Origin: Lysinibacillus_B sp042920265
GTDB taxonomy: Bacteria > Bacillota > Bacilli > Bacillales_A > Planococcaceae
NCBI RefSeq assembly: GCF_042920265.1
Contig: NZ_JBDQZI010000003.1
Coordinates: 248,001 to 312,000 of the forward strand
Direction of reading: 5' to 3'
DNA length: 64,000 nt
Numbering within the stretch: the first letter of the stretch is position 1; the number at the start of each line of letters is the position of its first letter. Positions 1-8,818 of the stretch are shown here, one piece after another. The notes under the pieces were generated by a model. That model did not search any database, had not been told where the DNA came from, and was given only the letters and a program-made list of their open reading frames with translations. Made by a program: the position numbers and the translations under genes.

Positions 1-542
1 TAAAAGATGGGGTTGCATTTGTAACAATCCGTCCAAACAATATTGCATCACTAGAAAGAGATGCAGGTCGTTCTGGCGATGTATCTTCAATTACTGTAGA
101 TATTACAAACTTACGTACAATCATTAAAGAAGTAGTACGTAAATCAACAGACGGTGTAGATTTATCAGAGGCTAAAGTAGTAGTAGCTGGTGGTCGCGGT
201 GTGAAATCAGAAGAAGGTTTCGAGCCATTAACAGAGCTTGCTAACTTACTAGGCGGTGCAGTGGGTGCATCTCGTGGTGCATGTGATGCAGAATACTGTG
301 ATTATTCCTTACAAATCGGTCAAACAGGTAAAGTTGTAACACCAGACCTTTATATTGCAGCTGGTATTTCAGGCGCGATTCAGCACTTAGCAGGTATGTC
401 GAACTCTAAAGTCATCGTAGCCATCAACAAAGACCCAGAAGCAAATATCTTCAAAGTAGCTGACTATGGTATTGTTGGCGACTTATTCGAAGTCATTCCA
501 ATGTTAATCGAAGAGTTTAAAGCATTAAAAGTAAATGCTTAA
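1..542 (+). CDS. etfA: Electron transfer flavoprotein subunit alpha, C-terminal part
   Basis: The reading frame is open from base 3 to a stop at 542, so this is the last ~180 codons of a gene that starts outside the window. EtfA pairs with EtfB and carries electrons on FAD from acyl-CoA dehydrogenases to the quinone pool. The visible part is the FAD-binding C-terminal domain: GGRGVKSEEGF, then SRGACDA, a QIGQTGK stretch and the family signature LYIAAGISGAIQHLAGM, ending with INKDPEANIF and a GDLFEVIP tail. All are typical EtfA positions. The ATG at 201 is internal and is not the start. A hairpin follows at once, so the gene ends a transcription unit. In B. subtilis trxA follows etfA; here ~10.7 kb lies between them. 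Confidence 0.95.
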   Translation, partial: KDGVAFVTIRPNNIASLERDAGRSGDVSSITVDITNLRTIIKEVVRKSTDGVDLSEAKVVVAGGRGVKSEEGFEPLTELANLLGGAVGASRGACDAEYCDYSLQIGQTGKVVTPDLYIAAGISGAIQHLAGMSNSKVIVAINKDPEANIFKVADYGIVGDLFEVIPMLIEEFKALKVNA

Positions 543-572
543 TTAGGCTCTATCAATAAGCAGTCTTAAAAG

Positions 573-610
573 TAAAGGCATGCGTCGGTTTTAACCGACC
601 ATGCCTTTTT
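573..610. terminator. Terminator between convergent etfA and aminotransferase genes
   Basis: A long stem, AAAGGCATG..CGGTT paired with AACCGACCATGCCTTT, is followed by a T-run on the + strand and preceded by A-rich bases. It can therefore stop transcription from both converging genes. Confidence 0.85.
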
Positions 611-615
611 ATCTT

Positions 616-1977
616 TTATGTTGTAACGACACCTTCCGCATCGATGATCGATTCAAATTCGGCGAGTGCCTCCTCGAATAAATCGAGCGCTGTGTTTAAC
701 TCATTTGCTGTAATCACTAAAGGGGGAGCGATGATGACAGAGGATTCATGACTGTACGTATAGAAACCACGCTCAATGAGTAAGCCCATAAAACGTTTCA
801 TAAAGCCACTAGGATCCACACCATAACCAAGGCTTAGCGGTAACATTGGCTCTTTCGTGTCTTTATCGCGCGTTAGCTCAACTGCTGCAAATAGACCAAT
901 TGACCGCACCTCTCCAACATATTTATGGGAGGCGATACGAGTTAAGCGTTTTTTCAATAGTTCCCCCATAGCAGCACAATTTTCAACAAGCTGCTCATCT
1001 TCTACCACTTGTAGGGCGGCACAACCAATTTGTGTGCACATCGTATGCCCGCTATATGTTAAGCCTGTCAGTAACAGTTCATCACCGAAGTGCTGTGCAA
1101 TTTCTTCACTAACAATGACTCCGCCAAGTGGAGCATACCCCGATGTAACCCCTTTTGCGAATGTCATCATATCAGGTTGGAAATTAAAGTGATCAACAGC
1201 AAACATTTTCCCTGTGCGTCCAAAGCCTGTCATGACTTCATCGCAAATCAGTAGGATACCAAATTCATCACAAATAGCTCGTACACCTTCTAAATAGCCT
1301 GTTGGTGGAACGATGACCCCGTTACTGCCTGGGATTGGCTCCAAAACAATGGCGGCGATTGCATAAGGATTTTCATAGAGCACTTGCTGACGTAGCTTTT
1401 TTAAATAATAGTGTGTGACGGCTTCTTCGGATTCAAATGATACAGGTTCATGATAAGCATGCGGTACATCAAATTTGACAAAGCCACTTAAACCAGGCTC
1501 GGCACTGAAGCGACGCGTTTCACCTGTTAAATTCCCTGCGCCAAATGTTGCACCGTGATAAGAGCGATAGCGTGAAAAGATTTTTGTACGTCCTGTGACC
1601 ATGCGTGCCATTTTAATCGCATGGTCATTTGCTTCTGCCCCGCCGCATGTAAAAAATACTTTTTGCATATTGGAAGGAGCTAGTGCAATAATGCGCGCTG
1701 CAAGGTCTGATTTTGGTTTTGTGGCAAAGCTAGGTGCAGCAAATGGGTACGTCCCTATTTCGCGGAACGCTTGTAAAACGGCAGGGTGTTGATGCCCGAT
1801 ATTTTGATACACAAGCTGTGAGGACATATCTAGATATTGCTTATCATGCTCATCCCAAAAATAAACACCTTGCGCTTTTGTCATCACCTTTGGGGTAATA
1901 TGGTTTTGTCTGGACCAAGAATGAAGTACATGCGCCTTATCAGTTTGTTGAACTGTTTCATAATTATAATTTGTCAT
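616..1977 (-). CDS. Class III omega-aminotransferase (probable beta-alanine:pyruvate type)
   Basis: PLP-dependent class III aminotransferase of 453 aa. By context it probably converts beta-alanine plus an acceptor such as pyruvate to malonate semialdehyde, the last step of uracil breakdown. The fold-type I signature is clear: DEVMTGFGRTGKMF with the PLP-ring Asp, and the Schiff-base lysine in FAKGVTSG at about residue 275. A GTG at 1986 would add three residues, but the ATG at 1977 is preceded by GGAG at 8 bp and is preferred. The gene is read away from the pyrimidine operon with its own promoter and upstream palindrome. A second aminotransferase of the same family is at 57734-59074. Substrate is inferred from the neighbours; GABA, taurine or other omega-amines cannot be excluded. 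Confidence 0.85.
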   Translation of the reverse strand: MTNYNYETVQQTDKAHVLHSWSRQNHITPKVMTKAQGVYFWDEHDKQYLDMSSQLVYQNIGHQHPAVLQAFREIGTYPFAAPSFATKPKSDLAARIIALAPSNMQKVFFTCGGAEANDHAIKMARMVTGRTKIFSRYRSYHGATFGAGNLTGETRRFSAEPGLSGFVKFDVPHAYHEPVSFESEEAVTHYYLKKLRQQVLYENPYAIAAIVLEPIPGSNGVIVPPTGYLEGVRAICDEFGILLICDEVMTGFGRTGKMFAVDHFNFQPDMMTFAKGVTSGYAPLGGVIVSEEIAQHFGDELLLTGLTYSGHTMCTQIGCAALQVVEDEQLVENCAAMGELLKKRLTRIASHKYVGEVRSIGLFAAVELTRDKDTKEPMLPLSLGYGVDPSGFMKRFMGLLIERGFYTYSHESSVIIAPPLVITANELNTALDLFEEALAEFESIIDAEGVVTT

Positions 1978-2020
1978 ACGTAACACTCCATTTCATTGTA
2001 GGTTTGTATTCCTGACATCT

Positions 2021-2049
2021 ATCGTATCAACTCTAAATATGGAAAACAA
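2021..2049 (-). promoter_or_regulatory. Candidate sigma-A promoter of the aminotransferase gene
   Basis: Read on the minus strand, TTGTTT (2049-2044) and TACGAT (2026-2021) are 17 bp apart. This places the transcript start ~35-40 bp upstream of the ATG at 1977. The -35 is weak, which fits help from a regulator bound at the palindrome 23 bp further upstream. Confidence 0.45.
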
Positions 2050-2071
2050 TGAATATTCTGATAAAAAAGTT

Positions 2072-2085
2072 TGTGCAGATGCACA
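2072..2085. promoter_or_regulatory. Palindromic operator candidate TGTGCA-GA-TGCACA
   Basis: Perfect 6-bp arms around a 2-bp centre. It lies just past the stop of the PucR-type gene and ~23 bp upstream of the aminotransferase -35. The same arms recur at 3304-3317 in the other control region of this cluster, so it is a good candidate site for the local regulator. Confidence 0.55.
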
Positions 2086-3258
2086 TCACATACGATGTTT
2101 TAACACATCCTCGATTAAAAAGGCGAGATAGAGATTCGTTTTAGTAAACGTATTATTAAGGTTTATATCGAGTAACGTTTCAATTTTGTTTACTTTATAA
2201 AGTACGGTATTCCGATGAATGAAAGTACGTTGGCTAATGCGGTTTGTACTGCCGTTTTCTTCTAAATAAATGCGCAAAAACAAAATAAAATCTGTGTTAT
2301 TCAATTCATCATAACGATACAGTCGCCCTAACATTTCTTGATGAAAATTTTCGAGTAATACGGGATTATCAATGCCCATAATAATTTGATAAGCCCCGAT
2401 ATCTTTATATTTATATAAATATTGATTGTTATGCAAGTTTGCAAGTTGAATAACAGTTAACGCCTCTTCGTAGCTTTTATGGATTTTCTCCAACGCTGTA
2501 TAAAAACTCCCTATGCCAATGATGACATCTAGTTCACCGTATCTTTTTTCAATTCGATTATAAATAGAGGTGACGGTTTGAGAAAACGGAATATTGATTG
2601 TTTTAACACTTGTCCGATCGATTAAATAGATTAACTGATTTCGATATTGAAAATGAATAAAATGCTCGTAGCGTTGTTGGAATGCTGTTAAAACGAATGT
2701 AGCATAGCGTTGAATATTCGTAGCCTCACTTCTAGTTGCGCATACAATAATACCGTATTCAGCATGCTTCGGAAAGTTGAGTCGTTCTAGTGTTTCTGAT
2801 AGATGGGTTGCATGATGTTGGTAGTGAAAGAGAAGCTGATTCATCGCTTGCTCTTCTAAGGAACGTTCTTGTTGATTGGTCGTAATAAATTGAAACGTTG
2901 CTTTTAATAAGTCTGTTACGCGGTGTTCCCACTCCATTTGGAAGAGCGGATATTCGTGTTCGTTAGCGAATTGAATAATACAATCCGGGATTTGAGCAAT
3001 GTATGGACCAATATTAATAATGAATCCAGCCGTACGTTTATTGAAAGTTTGTTTGATAAGCCTTTGGAGAGCGTTTATATCATTTGCTATTAACACACCG
3101 GTTGTAACGACGAGCTCATTCGGTCTACAAAACATAGTCAGTTCCTCTTTTTCTACGATGTTTATACCATTCACTCTACGATAAATTCCGCTTTCACCTG
3201 CTATTAACCGAAGTTGTGGAAAAAGCGATGATTGCATCATTTGCGAAACCGTTGCCAT
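2086..3258 (-). CDS. PucR-family transcriptional regulator
   Basis: 390 aa. The N-terminal half is a purine-catabolism-regulator-like domain, with ESGIYRRVNGINIVE near residues 19-33 followed by the ELVVTTG segment typical of PucR proteins. The C-terminal ~60 residues form the family HTH, with FIHRNTVLYKVNKIE the recognisable part. Family members sense nucleobases or their breakdown products and control catabolic genes. Here the gene is divergent from the pyrimidine operon and upstream of the aminotransferase on the same strand, so it is the likely controller of both. A TGTGCATATGCACA palindrome overlaps the spacer of its own promoter, which suggests self-repression. The ligand is unknown; a pyrimidine or dihydropyrimidine is inferred. 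Confidence 0.88.
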   Translation of the reverse strand: MATVSQMMQSSLFPQLRLIAGESGIYRRVNGINIVEKEELTMFCRPNELVVTTGVLIANDINALQRLIKQTFNKRTAGFIINIGPYIAQIPDCIIQFANEHEYPLFQMEWEHRVTDLLKATFQFITTNQQERSLEEQAMNQLLFHYQHHATHLSETLERLNFPKHAEYGIIVCATRSEATNIQRYATFVLTAFQQRYEHFIHFQYRNQLIYLIDRTSVKTINIPFSQTVTSIYNRIEKRYGELDVIIGIGSFYTALEKIHKSYEEALTVIQLANLHNNQYLYKYKDIGAYQIIMGIDNPVLLENFHQEMLGRLYRYDELNNTDFILFLRIYLEENGSTNRISQRTFIHRNTVLYKVNKIETLLDINLNNTFTKTNLYLAFLIEDVLKHRM

Positions 3259-3303
3259 ACGCCCATCTCCTTTCTCTTATGACGTAAAATATAGCATTAT
3301 ACT

Positions 3304-3317
3304 TGTGCATATGCACA
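3304..3317. promoter_or_regulatory. Palindromic operator candidate TGTGCATATGCACA with regulator promoter
   Basis: A perfect 14-bp palindrome with the same arms as the site at 2072-2085. On the minus strand a TATAAT (3301-3296) begins two bases after it, so the palindrome occupies the -10/-35 spacer of the regulator gene. That position would allow autorepression while regulator bound there influences the divergent operon. Confidence 0.6.
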
Positions 3318-3334
3318 TTTTTTTTCTTATTTTT

Positions 3335-3368
3335 TGACATATACGTAAGAAAATATGACATATATAAT
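3335..3368 (+). promoter_or_regulatory. Control region of the pyrimidine-degradation operon
   Basis: Two direct repeats TGACATATA at 3335-3343 and 3356-3364 are 21 bp (two helical turns) apart. A TATAAT lies at 3363-3368. The TTGACA at 3334 is 23 bp from it, too far for a normal sigma-A promoter, and no better -35 is seen. This is consistent with activator-dependent transcription. Confidence 0.4.
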
Positions 3369-3413
3369 CTGTGATAAGCATTTACGAGTGTGTTAGAAGG
3401 GGGAGTGTGCGAA

Positions 3414-4658
3414 GTGTATAAGTGTAATCAGATTCGTTTACAGCAAACACTGGAACAGTTTAGCCAATTCGGTGCTACAGAAAATGGTGGAGTTACAAGA
3501 CTTGCCTTATCCAAAGAAGACGTACTAGCAAGAGATTATTTTAAAAAATGCTGTGAGGAGCTCGGTATGGACGTCAAGGTAGATGATATGGCCAATATGT
3601 ATGCCACGCTACCCGGCAAAAAAGATTTACCACCTATTGTGATGGGCTCACATTTAGATTCGGTTATTAAAGGTGGTCGTTTTGATGGGGTACTAGGTGT
3701 ATTAACGGCACTAGAAGCGATCCGTACCATCCTTGATAATGACATCGAGCTAGATGCACCACTAACCATTGTGAATTATACAAATGAAGAAGGGGCACGC
3801 TTTGACCCAGCGATGATGAGTTCAGGAGTTCTGACAGGAAAGTTTGCGCGTGATGTGATGCTCCAGTCTACAGACAAAGAAGGGACAACTTTTGCACAAG
3901 CACTTGCACAAAGTGGCTATGAGGGAAGTGAAGAAAATCGATTACGAAATGCACTCGCTTATATTGAATTGCATATCGAGCAAGGCCCCGTACTAGAAGC
4001 GGAACATATTGAAATTGGTGTAGTTGAAGGGGTAAAGGGAATGGTCTGTTATGAAATTCGCATCAATGGTGAATCTAATCACGCTGGTTCAACACCAATG
4101 GGGATGCGTAAAGACCCGATGATGCTTGCGTCGAAGATTATGAACGAGTTGGATCAGAAGCTTGGGCAATTAGACGAAGAACTAGTCTACACATTTGGAC
4201 GTATGAATGTGGCGCCAAATATTCATACCGTTATTCCGAGTGAAGTTGTTTTTACAATTGATTCTCGCCATAAAGATCCTGACGTGATGAACCAAGTAGA
4301 ACATATATTACTTAGTCTTCAGGGGGAGGAAAATGGCTGTACCGTCCAGGCCGTGAAGCTATGGGGACGCGATACAGTACATTTCAATCCAAACATCTGT
4401 GATGAAATTGCAGCCGCATGTAAAAACTTCGGCTACTCATCGCTTCGTATGTATAGTGGACCGGGTCATGATGCTCAGTTTATCGCATCCATCGTACCTT
4501 CTGCGATGATTTTCGTTCCAAGTGTAAATGGTAAAAGTCACTGTGAAGAAGAGTTAACAAGCTATGAGGATTGTGCAAAAGGTGCTGATATTTTACTAGA
4601 AACAGTGTTAATGCTTCAAGCAAAACAAAGCTTAAATCAAACAGCCATTAGTAAATAG
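3414..4658 (+). CDS. Zn-dependent N-carbamoyl amino acid amidohydrolase (beta-ureidopropionase type)
   Basis: 414 aa M20-type metallo-amidase of the N-carbamoyl-L-amino-acid hydrolase / allantoate amidohydrolase / beta-ureidopropionase family. It should hydrolyse N-carbamoyl-beta-alanine to beta-alanine, CO2 and ammonia. The metal-ligand motifs are present in order: MGSHLDSV, GGRFDGVLG, NEEGARF, a His-bearing IELHIEQGPVLE, the dimer-domain GESNHAGSTPM, and the C-terminal SGPGHDAQF and GKSHCEEE. An in-frame GTG lies at 3390, but GGGGGAG at 3399-3405 is ideally spaced (8 bp) for the GTG at 3414. First gene of the operon; the next starts ~17 bp after its stop. The pathway step is assigned from the neighbours, since sequence alone does not separate it from allantoate hydrolase. 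Confidence 0.87.
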   Translation: MYKCNQIRLQQTLEQFSQFGATENGGVTRLALSKEDVLARDYFKKCCEELGMDVKVDDMANMYATLPGKKDLPPIVMGSHLDSVIKGGRFDGVLGVLTALEAIRTILDNDIELDAPLTIVNYTNEEGARFDPAMMSSGVLTGKFARDVMLQSTDKEGTTFAQALAQSGYEGSEENRLRNALAYIELHIEQGPVLEAEHIEIGVVEGVKGMVCYEIRINGESNHAGSTPMGMRKDPMMLASKIMNELDQKLGQLDEELVYTFGRMNVAPNIHTVIPSEVVFTIDSRHKDPDVMNQVEHILLSLQGEENGCTVQAVKLWGRDTVHFNPNICDEIAAACKNFGYSSLRMYSGPGHDAQFIASIVPSAMIFVPSVNGKSHCEEELTSYEDCAKGADILLETVLMLQAKQSLNQTAISK

Positions 4659-4675
4659 GAAGGTGGTTCATGTAC

Positions 4676-6082
4676 ATGAAAAAGGTCATTAAGGGCGGTA
4701 AAATTGCGACAGCAACAGATGTATTTGAGGCAGATGTATTAATCGAGGAAGGTGTCATTACACAAATTGCTAAAAGTATTGATGTAGCAGATGCAGAGGT
4801 CATTGATGCTACAGGCAAATATGTGATGCCAGGTGGAATCGACCCCCACACACATTTAGACATGCCTTTTAACAATACCGTGACAGATGATGACTGGGAA
4901 TCCGGGACAATTGCAGCCGCTTTCGGTGGCACAACAACAATTCTAGATTTCTGTTTATCTGCTGGAGAGACGAAGTTAGCGGATGCTGTAGCGAAATGGC
5001 ATGAAAAAGCAAAAGACAAAGCGGTGATTGACTACGGCTTCCATTTAATGATTACAGACTTTACACCTGAAACAGAAAAAGAACTACCAACTATTTTAAA
5101 GCAAGAAGGCATTACCTCGATCAAAGTATTCATGGCCTATGCGCGGGAGTTTCAATCATCTGACCGTACGTTATTTAAGGCATTTAAAATTGGCAAGGAA
5201 ACAGATACGGTTGTGATGGTGCATTGTGAAAATGGTTCGGTCATTGATGAGTTAGTAGAAGAAGCGTTAGCAAACGGTCATACAGAACCCATTTACCATG
5301 CGTTAACACGTCCAGCAGCTGTTGAAGGAGAGGCAACAAAGCGAGCAATCGAATTAGCAAACATTGCAGGAGCAAAGTTATACGTAGTACATGTGACGTG
5401 TAAGGAAGCGGTAGATGAAATTATTAGAGCACGTGAAAAAGGCTACGATGTACTCGGTGAAACGTGTCCACCGTACTTAACGTTAGATCAATCAATGCTA
5501 GCAAAGCCAGACTTTGAAGGAGCAAAATACGTTTGGTCACCGCCGCTTCGCCCAGCGTATCACCAAGACATATTGTGGAATGCATTGAAAGCCAAACAAT
5601 TGCAAACGATTGGCTCTGATCAATGTTCATTCAGCTTTAATGGTAAAAAGCAACTTGGTATCAATGATTTCTCTAAAATTCCAAACGGAGGGCCGTTTAT
5701 CGAGGATCGTTTTGGCATTCTTTATTCAGAAGGAGTAGCAAAAGGGCGTATTACGGTGAATGAATTTGTTGAGATGATTTCCACAAGTGCAGCGAAAACA
5801 TTTGGATTATTCCCGAAAAAAGGAACGATTGCAGTGGGCTCAGATGCAGATGTAGTGTTATTTGACCCAAATGTAAAACGCGTTATCTCTGCGGAAACAC
5901 ACCATATGAATGTCGACTACAACCCATATGAGGGATGGGAAGTAGCAGGTGAGGTACAAACGGTTCTTGTACGCGGGGAATATGTAATACAGGACAAAAA
6001 ATTCGTCGGAACATTGGGCAACGGACAATATATTAAACGTAAACCAACTTCGAAACTAACAGAGCAACTTGCACTCAACTAA
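4676..6082 (+). CDS. hydA: Dihydropyrimidinase / D-hydantoinase
   Basis: 468 aa cyclic amidohydrolase that opens the ring of dihydrouracil or dihydrothymine to the N-carbamoyl-beta-amino acid. The binuclear metal site is visible: DPHTHLD near residues 57-63, the carbamylated lysine in SIKVFMAY, HCEN, VVHVTCKEA, and the Asp/Cys-containing GSDQCSF loop. An ATG at 4670 is also in frame. Starting at 4676 puts the carbamylated lysine at position 150, the canonical number in hydantoinases, gives the usual MKKVIKGG N-terminus, and gives better spacing from AGGAAGGTGG, so 4676 is preferred. It lies between the carbamoyl-amidase and the dehydrogenase subunits of the same pathway. Confidence 0.92.
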   Translation: MKKVIKGGKIATATDVFEADVLIEEGVITQIAKSIDVADAEVIDATGKYVMPGGIDPHTHLDMPFNNTVTDDDWESGTIAAAFGGTTTILDFCLSAGETKLADAVAKWHEKAKDKAVIDYGFHLMITDFTPETEKELPTILKQEGITSIKVFMAYAREFQSSDRTLFKAFKIGKETDTVVMVHCENGSVIDELVEEALANGHTEPIYHALTRPAAVEGEATKRAIELANIAGAKLYVVHVTCKEAVDEIIRAREKGYDVLGETCPPYLTLDQSMLAKPDFEGAKYVWSPPLRPAYHQDILWNALKAKQLQTIGSDQCSFSFNGKKQLGINDFSKIPNGGPFIEDRFGILYSEGVAKGRITVNEFVEMISTSAAKTFGLFPKKGTIAVGSDADVVLFDPNVKRVISAETHHMNVDYNPYEGWEVAGEVQTVLVRGEYVIQDKKFVGTLGNGQYIKRKPTSKLTEQLALN

Positions 6083-6109
6083 TAAAAAAGATAGAGGGGT
6101 GAAGAACAA

Positions 6110-7477
6110 ATGGCAATGATTCACGACAAGATGATTGCTGAGAAGTTAAAGAGAAATTTCGAGGAATTGGAGCCTGCATTAACGAGTTATGAAGCGATGG
6201 AAGAGGCAAATCGCTGCTTATATTGCTATGATGCAGCTTGCATAAAAGCATGCCCGACAAGTATTGATATTCCGAAGTTTATTAAAAAAATTGCATCTGG
6301 TAATTTAAAGGGCTCAGCATTAACGATTTTACAGGCTAATCCACTTGGGGCGAGCTGTGCACGTGTTTGTCCTACTGAAGAACTTTGTGAAGGAGCTTGT
6401 GTATTAAATCATCAGTCTAAACCGATTGATATAGGACGTTTGCAACGTTATGCAACCGATTGGGCGATGGCGTCTAGTGCTTCATTATTTAAAAAGGGTG
6501 CGCCTCAACAAAAACAGATTGCTATTGTCGGTACAGGTCCAGCAGGATTGGCTGCTGCACGTGAGTTAGCCTGTCTTGGCTATCAGGTCACGATGTATGA
6601 AGCAGAAGAACAAGCTGGGGGCTTAGGCCGCTATGGGATTGTGGCTTTCCGTCTACCGAATGACGTTGTCGAGTGGGAAGTAGAACAAATTACAAACTTA
6701 GGGGTTAAAATTCGGACGAATACAGTCGTCGGTCAACATATTTCGGTAGAGGAGATGTTAAGTCGCTATGATGCTGTAGTGTTAGCGGTCGGTATGGGGG
6801 CCGTTCCGAATCTAGGGATTAAAGGTGAGGATCTTACAGGCGTATATGATGCGATTTCATTTATTAAAGACACAAAACTAGACAATCTCACATCGGATTT
6901 AATCGGCAAGCGAGTGGCAGTCATCGGAGCAGGAAATACAGCGATTGATGGTGCGACAAGTGCCATTCGTTTAGGTGCGTCAAATGTCAAAATTCTCTAT
7001 CGTCGTACGGAGGAAGAAATGACAGCTTATGAATTTGAATATGAATTTGCGAAGCAAGAAGGCGTTCAGTTTGAATGGTTGACAGCACCAGTCAAGATTA
7101 TCGGCAATGACGATGGACAAGTGGTTGGGATTGAATGTGTGAAGATGATGCTTGGAGAGCCTGGTGCAGATGGTCGACAAAAACCAATACCGATTGAAGG
7201 TTCAGAGCACGTAATTGCAGTAGATGCTGTTATTAAAGCAATTGGACAATCGCGCTATACACAACTAATTGAAGCATTTGACCTAAAACACGAGTGGGGT
7301 GTTGTAACGGTTAACGAAGAAACGTTGCAAACATCAAATCCTAAGGTGTTTGCATGTGGAGACGTCATCTTCGGGAATGGGCAAGGAGAGGCGATGGTTG
7401 TGACGGCTGTCCAACAAGGGAAAGATGTAGCTTTAAATATTCATAATGTATTTCAAGCAACATCACAAAGCGTCTAG
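6110..7477 (+). CDS. preT: NAD-dependent dihydropyrimidine dehydrogenase subunit PreT
   Basis: 455 aa, glutamate-synthase small-chain-like flavoprotein. With PreA it interconverts uracil/thymine and their 5,6-dihydro forms using NAD(H). Two N-terminal cysteine clusters (CLYCYDAACIKACP near residues 36-49, then CARVCPTEELCEGACV) would bind 4Fe-4S centres. They are followed by an FAD Rossmann motif, VGTGPAGLAAARE, and a nucleotide-binding VIGAGNTAIDGA with the YRRTEEEM loop. It ends with the FAD-closing ACGDV motif. RBS AGAGGGGTG precedes the ATG. preT, preA and the ring-opening enzymes are spaced by 20-40 bp, so this is one operon. GltD or another homologue is much less likely given the adjacent preA. 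Confidence 0.93.
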   Translation: MAMIHDKMIAEKLKRNFEELEPALTSYEAMEEANRCLYCYDAACIKACPTSIDIPKFIKKIASGNLKGSALTILQANPLGASCARVCPTEELCEGACVLNHQSKPIDIGRLQRYATDWAMASSASLFKKGAPQQKQIAIVGTGPAGLAAARELACLGYQVTMYEAEEQAGGLGRYGIVAFRLPNDVVEWEVEQITNLGVKIRTNTVVGQHISVEEMLSRYDAVVLAVGMGAVPNLGIKGEDLTGVYDAISFIKDTKLDNLTSDLIGKRVAVIGAGNTAIDGATSAIRLGASNVKILYRRTEEEMTAYEFEYEFAKQEGVQFEWLTAPVKIIGNDDGQVVGIECVKMMLGEPGADGRQKPIPIEGSEHVIAVDAVIKAIGQSRYTQLIEAFDLKHEWGVVTVNEETLQTSNPKVFACGDVIFGNGQGEAMVVTAVQQGKDVALNIHNVFQATSQSV

Positions 7478-7499
7478 CACATAAAGAGGGGGGAACAAG

Positions 7500-8780
7500 A
7501 TGGCAGATTTACGTATCAATCTAGCAGGCATTGAATCACCAAATCCGTTTTGGTTGGCATCTGCACCACCAACAAACTCAGGCTATCAAGTGCAGCGGGC
7601 ATTCGAAGCTGGCTGGGGAGGGGCTGTTTGGAAGACGTTAGGGGACCCGATTTTAAATGTTTCCTCGCGCTTTGCAGCAGTCAACTTTAATGGTCAACGT
7701 GTAGCAGGCTTTAATAATATTGAGCTCATTACAGATCGACCACTTGAAGTGAATTTAAAAGAAATTTATGAGACAAAAAAACGATTTCCAAACCATACGA
7801 TTATTGCTTCGTTAATGGTGGAACCGAAGCGAGAAAAATGGCATGAAATTGTGAAACGAGTAGAAGATGTCGGTGTGGATGGATTTGAGTTAAATTTCGG
7901 TTGCCCGCATGGGATGGCTGAACGAGGAATGGGTTCTGCATCAGGGCAAGTGCCAGAATTAGTAGAGAAGCAAACATACTGGGCAAAAGAAGCAGCGAAA
8001 TCGCCTGTTATTGTCAAGCTGACGCCAAATATTACAGATATTACTGTAACGGCAGAAGCAGCGGTTGCAGGAGGCGCAGATGCCATTAGTATGATCAATA
8101 CCATTAATAGTTTAGCAGGGGTAGATTTAGATTCTTGGAATACGATCCCTCATGTTGCTGGAAAAGGAGCGCATGGGGGGTACTGTGGTCCAGCTGTAAA
8201 GCCAATCGCCCTGAATATGGTAGCTGAATGTGCACGAAACCCCCGTATTCATGTGCCGATTTCAGGAATAGGTGGCATATCTACTTGGCGTGATGCAGCA
8301 GAATTCATGTTAATGGGCTCGAGCTGTGTACAGGTTTGTACGGCTGCCATGCATCATGGATTTAGCATTGTGGAAGATATGATTGAGGGACTGAGTAATT
8401 ACTTAGACGAAAAAGGGTTAGCCTCAGCGATGGATTTAGTGGGTCGTTCTGTTGCACGTTACTCGGATTGGGGGAATCTAGACCTCAACTATCAAATTGT
8501 CGCCCAAATTAATAATGATGTATGTATTAATTGCAACAAGTGCCATATTGCTTGTGAAGATACGTCGCACCAATGTATTGATCTTTATACAGAAAATGGT
8601 CGTCCGATGTTAAAAGTCCGTGAAGATGATTGTGTTGGTTGTAATCTTTGTTCGATTGTTTGCCCTGTCGATGGTGCGATTACAATGGTCGAGAAGAAAA
8701 ATACATTGCCGCCAATGACATGGAATGAGCGTCAAGCGATTATGAGTAGGTTTACGCCAACGACAAATGTAAAGTCGTAG
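7500..8780 (+). CDS. preA: NAD-dependent dihydropyrimidine dehydrogenase subunit PreA
   Basis: 426 aa catalytic subunit. Residues 1-~310 form a dihydroorotate-dehydrogenase-like TIM barrel that binds FMN, with GFELNFGCPH, VKLTPN and SGIGGISTW visible. The C-terminus carries two ferredoxin-type 4Fe-4S motifs, CINCNKCHIAC and CVGCNLCSIVCP. The substrate-loop segment GCPHGMAERGMG is the part seen in dihydropyrimidine dehydrogenases. RBS AGAGGGGGGAAC is 22 bp after the preT stop. Together with PreT it makes the first (reductive) step of pyrimidine degradation. Confidence 0.94.
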   Translation: MADLRINLAGIESPNPFWLASAPPTNSGYQVQRAFEAGWGGAVWKTLGDPILNVSSRFAAVNFNGQRVAGFNNIELITDRPLEVNLKEIYETKKRFPNHTIIASLMVEPKREKWHEIVKRVEDVGVDGFELNFGCPHGMAERGMGSASGQVPELVEKQTYWAKEAAKSPVIVKLTPNITDITVTAEAAVAGGADAISMINTINSLAGVDLDSWNTIPHVAGKGAHGGYCGPAVKPIALNMVAECARNPRIHVPISGIGGISTWRDAAEFMLMGSSCVQVCTAAMHHGFSIVEDMIEGLSNYLDEKGLASAMDLVGRSVARYSDWGNLDLNYQIVAQINNDVCINCNKCHIACEDTSHQCIDLYTENGRPMLKVREDDCVGCNLCSIVCPVDGAITMVEKKNTLPPMTWNERQAIMSRFTPTTNVKS

Positions 8781-8818
8781 AGTGCCCGCTGAAAACTTCA
8801 TAAAGGGGAGTCATCAAT

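Noticed and set aside
3334..3368. TTGACA and TATAAT as a standard promoter
   Set aside because: Spacer is 23 bp, too long for sigma-A; recorded only as an activator-type control region.
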